From: Dromaius novaehollandiae
Taxonomy: Eukaryota > Chordata > Aves > Casuariiformes > Dromaiidae
Direction of reading: 5' to 3'
Assembly: GCF_036370855.1 (NCBI RefSeq)
Contig: NC_088099.1
Coordinates: 139,045,017 to 139,109,016, forward strand
Length of the DNA stretch: 64,000 nt
How positions within the stretch are numbered: position 1 is the stretch's first letter; each line of letters opens with the position of its first letter. Position numbers and translations under genes: made by a program. This document shows positions 24,001-39,000 of the stretch, in pieces. The notes below the pieces were generated by a model, which did not search any database, had not been told where the DNA came from, and saw only the letters and a list, made by a program, of their open reading frames with translations.

Positions 24001-27000
24001 ACCATAAAATCTGCAGAAGCAAGCATTCTTTTTCATACTCAACCAAAAATAACTGCAAAGCAAAGATTGATCTAATGTCCCTTTCCAGTTACCAAGTACT
24101 GCATCTGTCTCATATGGTACCCATGCATGAATGGACCCATGAGCAGAGAGCTGAGTGGTTCTTCCCTCTTTGTCCTAAGCAGATTAGGCATAATTTCTTT
24201 AAAAACAATGTTTTTCACACAGTATCCACAGTGCCACTAGCAGGGCAGCCTTTTCAGCATAATATAGCTAAACGTTAGTTTTAAGTATGCAGTAAACTAT
24301 CGTGATTGATTATATTATTACCAGGTTGTCACAGTACACTGTAACTTTCTTAAAAACAGCTGCTAATTTTAAATTGTATATTAAAAAAACAGAGAATCCT
24401 TCCACTTAGGATCATGCGGATTCAGAAAGCACTTCAACTTCATCACAGGTTTGAATCTCAGTTCAGCGACAGTGATTAAAGTGGTTATCATTGGCTAACC
24501 TGTGTGCAGTGAATATGGATATATAAAGTTATCAGAAGGTTACAATAAATCACAGGACTCCACAGTGACTGCTAAAAAGTGTAAGTCTAACCTACAGCAA
24601 GGGCTGAGCAAGTAGGAAGATTAAACTGTTTCCTCCCTTAGAGATGCTGCAGCAAGCGTGTCTTGTTCATTCAGATCTGTTTATATCAGAAAACGCACTC
24701 TCCAGCATTTTCAGTTGAATGCCTTTGTGACTACTTAAAATACAAAGCGATGTAGTAGGTCTCTGATGCTTTTTACGAGTTTGTTTCCCAGGACTCCGAG
24801 AGGAGCTATGAAACCGTAACTGGCTATCCTTAACTATTTGATGGCATTTATTAGTCGCTAGTGTTCATTTTAACAGTGAACCTGTATCTGTTTCATCAAT
24901 ACTTGGCAAAGTATGTGCATGTAGTTTCTTGCTTTTACTGCTCTGTACACAACAGGAGTTCATCTGCTGAGCTGTCACTTTTCTGGAAACAGCTGGGCTT
25001 TAGTTAGTACCTTTTAAAGTGGGAAGAAATCCAAACGAGAAGAACAAGAGTGGAGTTTTTCAAATGTCTTTCCTGGAGTTTCTGGGGAAAAAAAAAAAAA
25101 AGAAATATCCCACACATAACCTACAGATGAACTCTACTATAAGCACATCCTCAGTGGAAGCTGTGGTTTCGCCAGGTGACAGTCATTCGCCGAAAATGGA
25201 ATTTTTATCAGGTGCCAGAACACACAAAGATATACATAAAACTGCAGCAATACTGGTGTTTAGATTAGATATTTTAGGAAAGCCTCCCAAGAGAGGGTTT
25301 TACATACATTCTTGGGAACTGTCTAGCACAGCGAACGCCTGTAGGAAGGCCAAGGCTTGAGCCGCTGAGCGGTGACCTTGGAGGACTCCCTTGTGAAGCA
25401 GAGAAAACTCTGCAGTGTATTTTATGGGGATTCTTCTGCTACCCGGTGAATAGAAACACATAATTTTCGCAGTCAGTGAACGCAATTCCATCCTGAAGTT
25501 CCAATCCTTAAGCTCTAAAACACACACCTAGCTAAACACCAAACAAAATAAGTAAGGCTCTTCTTCTGTTTCCATAGTGTGTTATCCTGGCTTCTAGACA
25601 GAAATGCCTTTTCTGTCTTACTATGAAAGTAGCCAGACTTTTTTAAAGTTATGTGCATGAGTGCTCAGCTGGAACTGATTACTTGTGCTCTCAGCAAGGC
25701 TCTTGTGGATGACACTCCAAAAGCCTTGTTGGGATTTAAACGCAATTGTCCCATAGCACTGTCTGCCTAACTAGGGTCCCTTCGAAGGGCACCACTGGGG
25801 TGAGAGCTATCATTTTGGCCCCTCCAGGGTACCCCAAATGTCTAGCATTCCCTCTCGCTGTGCTATCAGGTTGTGAGTGATACAAAATGTTTATAATAAA
25901 CATTCTAAAACAGTTAATTTTCCAGATGAAGTGTAGTACCTCAAATGAAAGCCACAAGATGCTATAAACTTCATAAGAAGCTTTTCATTGAGAAATAAAT
26001 ATCAGTAGTTCAGGGAGGAGCGTTATTAACTGATGATGGTTTGCTGTGAAGCTTTTCCCATAGTTGGGACACTCATACTAGCTCCCTATGCGATGAATTC
26101 TATTATGTCTAATAAAGTTTGAGTTCAGGCTGAAATCTTCTCCTGACTGGAGATAGTCTCTAGTCATGGGTCATAAGTCTAGATAGGTCTTAGGCCTGTT
26201 CTCCTCTAGCTGACTGTTTATCTCCATGCAACTTGCAGGAAGTTTCTTCCAGTCTGTTGAATTTGTTCAGAATTGACCAGAGGCTCAGTAGTTATGGTAG
26301 GATGCACAAGAGCAGGCAAAGCATGATCGCATCAGCTTTATTCCTTAAGAAGCCAGGTTGCAAAAATGACTCCTGGATGCACAGAAAGAGTCCTTCTGCT
26401 CCTCAGTATTAATAGCCACCACAGAAATATGCTTTGTGGTTAAAGGACCACTAGAGCATAGAGTGGATGAGTTAAACTTCATTGGTGTGTGGCACATAGG
26501 GTGGACAATTCTGTAATCCAGACATAGCGGCACATTTGACTCCACGTTGTCTGGTCAGTAGCTCCCAGATCTGGCTACTGAAGTCGGTGTCAAAGCTAAC
26601 ACAAATTTCTACAGGTTCAAACACACAGGTTCAAATGTGAATGGAGTAAGTACTAACAGCTGTCAGAGATCTGAAACTTGAACTTTCTTTTAGAGAGGGA
26701 GCCAAAGTATTCAGAATTTTTTCCTATGATGTGTATTGGATTGAGTTGCATGTTCCTTGGGATGCACTCATTTTCAGAGCTATTTAACTGTATAAAATAG
26801 GGAATAAACACATAAACAGCGACAAAAAACTAATGATGAGACTAAGCCACAACATTCGAAACATGCCAAGTATATGCATTGTCATGCTGGATCAGCACAG
26901 CTATCCATCTAAAATGGTGCCTTGTCCTTAAACAGTGGCCTATATCATATGTGCCAAAGGAGGACACAGAAATCCTTGTGGTGAACAGTTATGCAATAGT

Positions 27001-30000
27001 CTGCCCTTTTTTCGATATAAAAGGGTTAGATGGCTATGATCAAACAGTCATGGCCTGAAAGTCACATTTCTTTGGTTAAGAATGTATTTTTTTTGTCTGT
27101 ATCAGCATTAAAGTATAAGTTAAAGTGTACCTGTAGTTTTATTCACTTGAATATATCTCAAAGTCCTTAAGGCTAATCCTTAAGGGGACATTTATCCCCT
27201 ATGAATCCATTCAGCAATTCTGCATTATAGCAGGTAGGCAGGTTTCTTTTGGCTGAAGCAATCTGAATATGGTACTGTAACTCTGCTCCAGGGAACTGCT
27301 GCTGAATGAGACAAGATGCTCTCTCATACTGTTCTTAGAAAACTTGCCATCTTGTGAGCCTCTGTAGCAAGATCTTGGGTTTCTTTTGTAGTAATGCAAA
27401 GCACTAATCACAAAGTCAAGAAAATGCATTTTTGACAGTAGAGGGAATGGGCTTTTGTTTATTCACATGTTTACTTACATGCTGTATTTTTTTTGCTTCA
27501 TACCAGTAAGTCGTTCTGTGGTGATTTCCTACAGCTTCCATTGGGAAGTGGTTGATCATTTGGCCTTATTAATGGATAGCTAAATGATTAAACAGTAAGT
27601 AAGTGGTATGTTTTCAAAATTTTATGACTCATACAAGCCTTGACTGGCCTTGTTTTAGAAGTGTAGTTAACATGTATTGGCTTGTAGATATGTCTGTCAC
27701 CGTTTTAGCATCTATTAAAGCACAATTGTGACAGATTGTGTGAGACTTCATTGAAGTAAAGGGTGTGAAATACCCACCTGTCACTCAAGATAAATATAAA
27801 AAGCAGCTAAGTTGGTGTTTGGAGTAACTCATCTGAAACAGCCAGAACAATAACCCAGAAAGCAAGAGCGCTGAAGGCTGAAGGCAGAGTGGTTTCACGG
27901 GGTGCTAATTGCAAGTGGGAAGGGGCACTGGTCGATGGTGTTATTTGTGAAGAGTCACTTCTCAGCTAGCAAGAGCCCAAAAGAAAGCGAAACAGGGGCG
28001 CTCACCAGGCAGAGTGCTTCTGCCACCCGGGCCTGGGCTTTCAGATAGAGACACCGTTTCTCTGGTGCTTGATTCCTGCTGTGCTCAGAAAGAGAGGACT
28101 TTGTGCACATGTAGATAGGACTACATCAAAGAAGCGACTATATCCGTAAATGTATTTCTTATTCTGTACTAAATTCCTCCAAATGCTGATTGTTAGCTAA
28201 CTGACCAATTCAAAAGAGATCGATATATAGACTGTGTGATCTATCTTACGCTTTGAAAATACGTTAGAAAATCAGAAAGCATGCTAAGTGCACCCCTTTA
28301 TAGCCTTTGTACTCTAGAAGCATCTTGCATGCTAAACATCCAAAACATACTCAGCAATTTGTACATGAAGACAGTGCTCACGTTTACACAGTGTTCTTTA
28401 TCCATGTAAAATCATTTCGTACTGTGTAGATGTGTTTGGATATGTTTTCATGTGTGCTTAAATTGCTTAATGTATTCAAACTTTGCAGGCTCAATTAAGT
28501 CTGAAAATTACATATTCATTTTCTAAGAATTTTTCTTTCAATTACTAAGTGCTTCTAAGTTTGCCATTGTATATAATAATAAAATGTAATTTTATGGTCA
28601 GTGGACAGCTCAATGCATAATTATCTGTTTGCACAACCAATTCAAAAAGTTGTCTTCTCTAGAAAGGGCTGTGAAAATCCCAGTGTTCCATAAAAAGCTG
28701 CTGTTCTAGTTACAAGTGCTTCTAAATATTCACCTTTTAATGAAGCTTGCTTTTAGGTACTGATTGGTGTACTAAACATTCAGTGTGTTAAGATCTTCCC
28801 ATATGTCTAACTGCTTTAAATGTGGAAGAAATTGGAGGACATGTGGGAAAAGTATTTAAAGATTTTTTGAAGCTGTGAGACGTAAATATTTTTAATCTTT
28901 TTTTTTTGTCTAGTTGCTAAGAAAGTACAAAAGATGTATTTAACATCCTATTTCTTTAGCAAGCATGGACTATGATGAATTATAAATCTAGAGATAGGAA
29001 AGGTAAGCAGTATACTGAAGAAGGCAATGTGGAATTACGAACAACTGAAGCACAGGAGAGGAGCACGGTACTTTAATTTGTAGGCTGAAATGCCACTACA
29101 ACTGCTCAGTGTTAAAGAGTCGGTTTTTACTGAGCTAAACTTCTGCAGTATGCCAAGGAAAAGGTCTGCACAGACCTCTTCACTGCCTCCAAAATGGAAG
29201 GAGGTTTTATTGCTCGGAGAAGACTTTATTTTGTGGGGGGAGGAATGGAAAGATCCTTATCTGGATGAATTCTCCCCACTTCAAATGTGGTGTTCACCTA
29301 AAAATGACATCAGTATATTGCACTGTCTGAGTTTTGAACTTTTAAATATCAGGAAGAGACAATTATTAAAAAATAATATTTCAGCTGCGATTCTTTTCTT
29401 AGGACAGTGTAAGGATGATTCACTTGCCAGAAACATAGCAATGAATGTGATTTGCAATAAGAAAGGAATAGAGAAGAAACAGCTAAGATAAACATGGTTC
29501 CTCCTTTGAAGTGATATAATTTGCTAAAATAGTGTTTCAGGAGTATGGTTGTTTCTTTATTTAGTGTTGTTGAAAATCTGTGAAGTTTGGTGTGTTCAGG
29601 AACCTGGTTACTTGAGCTAGACTTTTCCACCTTTGTCTGAAAGTCGGGGAGGTCAGATGATAGTCGAGGAGGTCTCTCTTGGTGGCTACTGAAAGCATTT
29701 TCTAGAATGACAGTAGTGTTAGGACTTCATTTCTGGACTTATCCTGTCTTTCTTTACAGCAAGGAAGTGCATATTTTGCAGAAAAGCCTAAAAACTCAGG
29801 TACAGGAGCCACACTAAGTACATTGTGCTATGGAAAGATAGGCTAGCAGTCTACAGGTCTTTGATAGTCTTTAGGGCATGGGTTAAGATGCCCTCATGTA
29901 ATTAAACTTGAATACGTTACTGTTGGACTAGGGTAAAAGATGCTGAGCGCAAATGTACTACAGTATCTGTCAGATGATAGCCTTTTTTTTTTTTTTGAGT

Positions 30001-33000
30001 TCACTTAGAAATTTTACATAGATAACACCGTACAGTTTTGGAATTGAATTTGAAAGCACCAAATGAAATCTAAATTGTCACTAGAATTGATGGAAATTAT
30101 CTTTTTGAATACTTTGTATATTTTTTTATATATATATATAATCTTTATTTATATGGAAAGCCAGAAATACCTTCATTTCTGACGTATCTCTAATCCTGAA
30201 TTACTGAATGCATTGTTTTTTTATTTTTTTAATATGGACAAAATAATTCCTGATAAAGAGCTTTGCAAATGCTTATTTTATTTCTTTAAAAAGGCAGTTA
30301 AGATAGTACAAGGCACAGGAATGGGCATAGGCATGTACCTAAATCCTAGGATTTGGGCTTGATACTTTCAGCCGAGCGTGACACAGGAATTCCATGTGTG
30401 TATCTGTGCCACCCATCTGTGCTTTAGTGTTTCTGCTTTTAAAACAGGCCTGCTTTCTTACAGTTGTGTCTCAAGATTCAGGTCAGCTAGAAAACAGGGG
30501 AAAATACTACAGGAAAGAGATTAAAAATCAGCAATAATCCTTTCAGTAAACACTTGACTTGTTCTATTTGCTGTGATGTGTTGAAAACATCTAATGCACT
30601 AAGTTTGAATTTTTAAAATAATTTTAAAATAAAATATGTGCTTTTAAAACATTAAAAGAAAAGTACCAATATCCTCATGTGGGCAGTAGTGGAGGTGGTG
30701 GGAGGTGGTTCAGTGCCAGAGGGATAGCCATAGGTTAGCTTTGCAGGCTGTACCTTTTGTTCCCCAGGCCAGCAGGGAATGGCAGCAGTGGGGAAGCAGC
30801 AGTTTAGCTCCTGGGCACAAAGGAATTCTTAATGCCAATTAAAAACAGTCTTAACGACTTCCAAAAGCAGCCCCCGAGCCAGGCCTCCTCAGCTAAAAAA
30901 AGATGGGAAAGCAACACATTGTAGGAAATGATGGAATTCTGAAAATCCCATAAGAAAAGAGGGAAACACCCTTTGCTTTCCCTACCACATCCTCAGCTCT
31001 CACTCCGTTAAAAGGGGATAAAAATGCAGAGGAGTAACTGGTGTAACGGTCCCATTTTGAAAGTGACTTTGGCTAACTTGGGGATTGTTTGTGGTCAATG
31101 TGTTATTTCTAACTAAAATGGCACTTCATAAAAATAACAAATTGTTGGCAACCATTGGTCTTTGAATTCTGTTTCTAGTTCTGGTCTCTATTTCTGTTCC
31201 TCTTGGTTGCTTTTCTCCTAACAAATCAAACTTCAGGATTGCAGCAGGAAATTTAGATTTAACCTCAAGAGTCAATGTTTTGTCTCATGTCTGCTCTAAT
31301 GTGATACAGATGTTGGAACTGCTGTACGTAACTCAAGATTTGATTGAGCTAGCCCTCCCTGCCTAATAGAAAACATAGCTAACTGCAATGCACATTAAAC
31401 ACAGATAATTCTGAAGGCACTAAGCTTGAGAATTTTATAAATATGTTTAAAAAATATTTGAGATATTACTTCAATTGCACATCCTTCAGCTATTTGATGC
31501 TGCCATGGAGATTCTGCCATGGTAAAGAAGCAGAGCTTTTTTTCTAGTCTTTTATAAAAGGAAACAACACAAGTAAGTAAACACACAAAAATACAATACC
31601 TGAAATTTTTAGTCTGGATATTCTTTTTCCACATCCTCCTCTTTAAAAGATGATCAGAAATGCTGGGATTATACGCTACCTCTTGAATCTCTTTTTACTG
31701 CTTTTGTTTTCTGACAGTCCTGATCTCCTCTATTCTTGGTGGTTTAGTTTTCCCTGTCTTTAGTTTTCATGGCCGGAGCATGCTAAAGACTTAGATATTT
31801 CTTTGATGAGGACTGAATGGTAAACAGGGACATTTCTTGAGATCCTGCTGTGCTATGTTAGCCCCGGTACAAAGTAATCTAAAATGGGTCATTCCCATGT
31901 TCATTCTTACTTCATCTTAATTTACCTCACTTCCAATAATGGGATAAAAGTTTGCTCGTGTTCTGTACAGGCAAATTTTACACTGTTTTATAAATGGGAT
32001 TTTTTAAAGTTAAAAGCAAAAAGTTTACATCATCAGAGAGTGCTATTCCTCCCCGTAACAAAATACTGATTTTGCATGAATTCAGTGCATCTATAACAAT
32101 CCTCAAGCCTTATAATATGAACACCAGGCAGATATATGCTCCACAGAGCAATTTCCAAGCAGCAAACAGACCAGGTAGAAATCACTTGATACCCAGAAAG
32201 GAGTAAATAACAACCCAAAAGAAAGACACCCCGCCCCCGCCCCCCGGGAAACACAGAGCAGCAAATGTGTGTTGCAGATCAAAGAAGAATTATGCGCTTT
32301 CTCAGCCTGTTGTTGACTAATACTGGCGCTGAGTTTTTTACCTTGATCTCCATGGCCTGCTGGGTATTCATCTTTGTCCCTTAGAGGGACCTTAGTGCTG
32401 TGTAGGTGCATGTTATGCAGGGCCTCATAGGGGGGTCTTTGGTCCGCCTGAGGGCTCGCGGCTGCTACGTTGGTGATCCCACGGCAGCGCAGAGAGCTGC
32501 AAAAGTGGCTGATAAAATTCCTTGTCTTCTGCTGCTTAACTCTCAGCTCCAAGATCGTCACAGCTCTATTGAAAAATAAAATAAAATCTCATTCAAACGA
32601 TGGCCGTAGTATGGCAATGAAGTCACTTCACGGTCGTTGTATCAACAAAGTAAGCCATTAGTTGAATTGGTATTTTAAACTATAAACCTGTTATTTCCCC
32701 AGTAATACGGGCTGCATCATTTGTTGTTAACTGTCCTTCCATATCCTGTTGGAAAGCATTTGATGTCAGACTTTTTTCCTTCTCCATGAACAAAGGGCAG
32801 CTAGCGAAACAGGGCTGGGAGCTTGCTCGGCTCCTGCAGAGGGACTGATCCTGCCTGGTAACCACAGCATCATTGCTAAAACTCTTCCAGGCCTTGTCAC
32901 TTGTTGCACAGGAACATCAGCAACTATTTCTAGCAACTAGATTTTGAAAAAATAAGGAAGGTTATATCAGTGCCCAAAGCCTCTAAACTCAGTTTGTATA

Positions 33001-36000
33001 CTGAGGACAGGAGCACCGTGTCATGTTAAAAACGGCAGACTCTCTCTGTTACCACGTGAGAAAACTGTGAAGCCATCCACGCAGCATGACTGTAAATCAT
33101 TGCATCTGAATCTTTTTTTCTTCCAGGCTTCAGTTTATTTCTTTCATTTCCACAAACACTATACAACATTCACAGGTAAGTGAATTAACATTAAATGATT
33201 TCTATCCCCTCCTGTTTAATTTAGTGCATTAATGATTTCCTCACATGAGAAATAAATGTAATGTTTGAAATAAATGTAATGTTTGAAATAGCTTAGCTTC
33301 TTTCAGCCAGATCCTGTCCTGATAATGTGGTGTAGGTTTTTCTGTGGTCAAGTTTTCAGAATCTGCCTGGTTTCTTTTCCATGTTTGTAACTCCTGTGGT
33401 TTTCCTTTCCCGTGTCATTCTCCAGGCAGTCCCACCTGGACAGTAAGTTGATGAATGCTCTGTAGTTAAAGATACTGTATTTTATTTGCAGTGAAGTGTG
33501 GTTTGTAACTTCTACCTGCTGCAGGTATAAAATTCTGCAGTTGGCCATCCTACGCTCCATGAAGTGGTTTGTTGTCTTTCAGAGCCATCTGTAAAACTTC
33601 TCCATGTCAAGTCTGCAGATAATTGCTGTCAGAGACAGGCTAGGCAGGTGGCAAACTGTGATTACTTCTAAGAGCTGGCTTACTGCACCTAGAAATTGTA
33701 TACACAGCTAGTTTGTACTCTGATGGCCTACATTTCTTAATGCTGTCCTGCCGTCCTCCATACTTGCTTGCTCGTTTCGCCCATCTGTCACATCAGGTCT
33801 CTCAGAGCCTACGTGTCCCGGGGGAGGGACTGTCACTCCCTGTCTTGAGGAATTAGTAGAAATGAATATTAGCATTTAAATTTGGGAGAGAATACAAGAC
33901 AATAATGCATAGCATTTATACCGCCCCTTTCACATTGCAGTACTCACTGTAGTTTATAAAAGCATGAATAGCCCCGAGTCTTGGGCAGGAGAAGTGGAGA
34001 ATCAGGAGATCTGGGGCAGGAGAGGTTGAGGGAGCTGCAGAAAGGCAGGGAAGATCAGAGGAGGAGGAGAGCACCTCTGGCACCGCCAAGCCTTGCTAGC
34101 AGCAGCATTTAATCTAAGGAATGCTTAGTTTTTGCTTTCTTCCCTCTTCTTTCAGGACTTTTGTGTAATGTTTTCCTTCTCATGTCATCATCTGACATAT
34201 TTTCTCTCAGGCCTTCTGGTGGGTTTTCTCGTTGCTCAAAACAGAGGAGCACAGTAACTCTAAACATCCCGTCAGGATGGCTTGGAGGATGTACTCGCAA
34301 ATTATTTGGTGATGAAGAATTTGAGTTTTTCCAATAACCTTCTCCTGTTCTTCATCATGCTGCCAGTTCTCAGCTGTTATTTTATCAGAAGAATATTTTT
34401 TGGAATGAGAAAAATACTTACTGGATTTTGGTCGAGCTGTTTTTTATAAACAGAAATATTCAGACATTTTAAACAAGACATTTCCCAGTACACATCGAAG
34501 AGAGTTGTTCTTCTGAACCATGATTATGAAGAATTGGTTTAATCACAGTGAACCTTAGTGAATTAGACCTCCCACTCTTTTAATATCCTCTCAATAGGAG
34601 TTTTGTTTGAGTGAGAAGGATGCAAAATAGATGCAAAAGCTATTGATCTTGCAGTTAGCCTTTTCCTAGCTGACAGAAAATACAGTCCATTACTGCCTTT
34701 AGAAGACAGCTTAAAATATCCAAGAAAACACAACAGATCAATAATTCGGTTATACTGTAATTAGCAAAAAATCCACCTTTAGGTGAGTTTGCAATGCTGC
34801 AGGATGGTGTAGCCGCATCACCTCAGCAGCTCACCTTGTGTAAGCTTAGTGGTTTATTGTGAGACAGTGATGAATGACAGCTGACCAGCAGCTACATGAA
34901 TAAAACATTATAATTTTAGCCCAGAAATAAATGTTACTAGGGTATCCCACAACTTCTCTTCCAATGTCTGGTTATCTAACACATTTGCACAGGTAGTTGT
35001 GTTTGTAAGATGAATTCTTGAGGGATAAATTTTCTTACTCCATAAAATCGTTGTATTTATTTACAGAGCACATTTAAAGAAAACACTGAAGAATGGTTCT
35101 TTGTATGAAGGACTTCTACCTCTTGTGTCACCTCTGTTGCTGTTCATTCTTCTTACAGTCTGGGTGGTTTTATCGCCAGGCAACATATTAGCAAAGCAAC
35201 CAAGATTGTTTTTGTGGATGGTTGGGGTTGCTTTCTCAAATGTTATTGTAAGTATTTTTGTGGTGATGGTATATATTTAGAAATAGCTTTCTGTCAGTGA
35301 GACTTCTAGTTTTATGTGAATAAACATAAGGGAACAGGAACTGCAGTTAAAACTCAGCAGAATCACTTACACTGCTCCTCCACCTCTGTGTTACGCCCTC
35401 TCTTATAAAACCACACTGTAGCAGTTGTCCAGACTAGTGAAACTTGCATTACTGGCTTTTGGATATTTACTCTACCGCAGCATAAAATTTTTATGAGGTT
35501 CTTTTTTTTCTTTTTCCCAGAGTTTTATGAACAGCCCTAGGGAGGCTTTACTTCCAGAAATATAACAGATATTCACCAACACATAAGCGGAACCAGGGAC
35601 TTGGCTAAGTAAACTAAAGCTAAATGCAGACACAGACTTACCAGCAAGAGCAGGAGCGGTCGTAGCCTTCGCTGCTGTTCTGCCTATTAGTGTGGTAGAG
35701 GCATAGTTCAGCTGAGCCCTTATTTCCCCTTCACTGTTCAGAGTGAGGTAGCACTGACAGCGATTTTTAGGGAAAGACGTTAAGTGATACAGGGGCCTTG
35801 CAGTGGCTGTCTGCCCGGAGATTAGTTTCTCCTACACAACATCATCATTGTGACCAATCTTCCCTCTTCTTAATGCCAGTGGGGCAGCCTAAACCTCGGT
35901 GAAGCCAGACAGTAAAGCTGGACATTGTAGTTAACGCTGGGCTTTCCTGTTTGGCTGCTGGGAGAGGGGAAGGGAGCAGCAGCCAGGTACGAAAGTGTTC

Positions 36001-39000
36001 TTCCAGTTAGTGCTGAAATACCCTAAAGGTTTGGGACTATCGTCATTTTAGAAAGATAGATAGTCTGCAACACCTTCTAAGAAACTCTGTCACTGAGTGA
36101 CTCTAAATGCAACTTAAGAGGTAGAAGTCTTGGAGTTCCCTGCATTGTGAGAGAGATCTTTGAAAATGCAGGATTTTAAAATGGAAAGCCTCATCCCTCT
36201 AGAAATTTGTATTGAGGAACGGAAAAGAAATCAGAATTGTGATGCTTGTTAGATGTATTCTTTCAGTCCGTGTTTCTGAGGGGCCCAGATCAAACAGTTC
36301 CCTCTTAAGGACTTAATCTTGCAAGTACTGGCATTTTTATTTCCTGAATTGTAAGTTTTATTGTATGAATTTTTCATTATTTAATGTATCCCTTTTTCTT
36401 AAGGGAACAGTATATATTCCTAAATGAGAAATACAATTTTATACTAGTGAGGAAAGTGCTTCCAGAGTCTGACAGATGGCAGGTTCTGCCTACACATTTT
36501 AACCAACCAAGAGCAATTGTGGCAGGATGCTTGTAGAAAAAAATCAGTAAGGCAAACCAGATATGTCGTAGACATTGAGTATAATGCATATTCTTAAGGC
36601 CTTGTTTTTTCTTTTACCAAAACAACTACTGTGGTATTAGAGGCTTACACGAATTAAAAATGTATATGTATTAGTTGACATTTATAAAATTTTAAAAGCA
36701 AAAAATAAGCCCATATTTCCTTTTTTACCTCCTCTGGTACCTTAAACACGCATTTCCTTCAGCAACAGAGTAAAGGTTGTCATAGCAATGCTTTTTTTCT
36801 CCATGATATTCTGACACATTGGGTTTTCATTATCTGTTCTGTAGACCACAAAGTGCAGCCCACATTTCTCTACCTGCCAGTATCTTGAACTTCTCATGCC
36901 TTTGACAACATATTTAGTCACCCAGTAGATACTTTTGGCTAAATGCCTGGTTTTTGAACCTGACCTCACAACTCTGCAATGTCAGAACAAGCAGGGAAGC
37001 CACTGGCCTCCTGGGAAAAGGAAGAAAGAAGGGCCTCCAGCAGGAGCATCTGAAAGATGGATATTTTCCAGCCTTTTTGGTTAAACTAAGGGAAAAAGCA
37101 TGCAAGGCCAAAAAAAGAAAACTGCTTATCTCTCAGAGGAGAGCTGCTTTTCCCAGTCCCCGGTGGTGGGAGCAGGACTCCTGCCGGCGTGATGGCCCAT
37201 CTTTCCAAGGAGCTAAGGCTCTGCTTTGACACTTGCTCATAGAGATAGCTCAGAAATACCCGCCTCTGAGCAAATGCCCACACAGTGCAACTCGGTTCCC
37301 ACTTAGCAAGTCCTCAGAGGCAAAATTTCCAATTTGAGTTGAGGATTTGGGCCCCGCAGAGGAGGCCGCCCCTGAACTCTGGTCCTTCCGAGGATTTTGA
37401 GCTCCTCTGGAGCCATCTCCCTTCCAGTTCTGCCTTCGCCTCCTTGATTCTGTGGCCCGAAGTGTCTCCCTGGCTGCCTGGTCCCCGTCTTCTCGCCCCC
37501 GCTGGCCTCTCGCCCCCGTACCCGCTAGCGTTGCAAGGCTGTAGGCGACAGGGACTGACAAGCGCAGGGTGTAGCCCTGCTGGCAGTGATGCCTCTTTCC
37601 ATCCTGCCTCTCCCAACTTCAGTGCTCTTTATGCTGAATGCTAGTTTTGCCTCACTTACAGCATGAGTCAGTGCTTCAGGAACAGGGGGAATAAGGACTG
37701 GAGGGAGAAGCGCAGAGCACACTTCATTTTGCAGCCCTGTGATGTGTTAAAGGTGAATCGCTCCAAACATTAATAAGAAATCTTTATGTAAAATGGAGTA
37801 CTGTACTTAACATGGTGTAATAATGGTTGAAAACATTATGAAATCCAACCTCTGGATAGGTGCAATCAGTCAGCCAGAAAAAAAGAAAACCCAACCCCAA
37901 ACCCCTATATATTCATATATTAAAGAAATTGCTTTAGCACTTTCTGGTACCCTCTGGAACAAATCCTAAAGGATTCATAAAACTGATGTTATTTAAAAAA
38001 TTCATAATCAATACTGATAATGCATTGTAAGCAAATATATTTATGTTAGGTAAGTGCTTACTTCTTACATTATTGAAAGTTAATTAATTTTTCATGTTTT
38101 ATTTTTGCGTTCTTCACTTCTACAGTGCTACAAGTAAAGGCAATATTTTTTCCCCTATGGTTAGGTTTCATTCAGACTCCTATTGTTACCATCAAGCACT
38201 GCAGGGATTGAATAGCATATATAAAAACTAATTTATCATTTTATATTTCACTCAGAATTTAAATGTGTTTAAAATTACAGTTAAAATAGTTAAAGTATTT
38301 CAGATGTGCCTAAATCCCGTTTTCAGTAAAGGGACTAGTTCATGAGACAGATTTCTTAAGGAGATAAAACAGGTACAACACTTCGATGCCTGAGTATATT
38401 TGAAAATCTGAAGTTCAGCTGAGTTCATCTCATTACATTTCAAGAGCTCCATAAAATCAGGCTGATGGTTTTCTGTTGAACTGTGCATCATGTATTCGTT
38501 TTCCGCCAGCCTGAGAGGGCTCCCTTACCTGCGTTCCCAGCACATCGTCAGGGAGTCGATCTCCAAAATTGATTCAAGTAAATGGTGTCTCCCAGGCAGG
38601 TGTTTGAGTATATGAAGGAGTGCTAGGAAAGAAGAGCAGAATTTAAGAGAGGCATATATTACTCCCCTCCCCTTGCATACAGTGAAGCAGACTGTATTTC
38701 TGTGGTGCCGTGTGATTAAAATAGCAGTACTCTCTCCCAGGGAGGAAGCGGTGACATGTTGGATTTGGGGTTGCAGCGTTACGACTCCGTGTGAAAGCAT
38801 GGAGTGTCAAACAAATTCCCCTTTTGCAAACTTGCACTTCAGCTCATAAAGTGCAGCACGTCAAAACACTTGTCTCCATAAAAGAGGTGTATATTTTAAA
38901 TTACTTGCAATAAAATCCTTCAAGAATCACAGACAGTAAGGCACAAAGGTAATCATTTATTATAGTTTTCGTACCAGGAACAAGCCCCACTCTGAACTCT

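Larger units (their letters stand above)
22396..33126 (+). other. longest intron of the SELENOI-like gene (about 10.7 kb)
   Basis: AT-rich intron with small simple repeats (poly-A near 25090, poly-T near 29982-29997, an AT run near 30126-30141), a perfect 10-bp hairpin at 23908-23935 and a possible MIR-like fragment near 30400-30490. ORFs up to 133 codons (29090-29491) and 152 codons on the minus strand (32103-32561) show no recognised domain and are treated as chance. No RNA gene was recognised. Confidence 0.7.
33176..35066 (+). other. intron of the SELENOI-like gene (about 1.9 kb)
   Basis: Contains an exact 18-bp tandem duplication at 33249-33284 and a possible old repeat tail at 33905-33970. 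No other exon is recognised. Confidence 0.75.

Noticed and set aside
37250..37644. Overlapping ORFs of 100-119 codons on both strands
   Set aside because: Simultaneous open frames on both strands in a GC-rich patch indicate lack of AT-rich stops and not coding; no domain was recognised.
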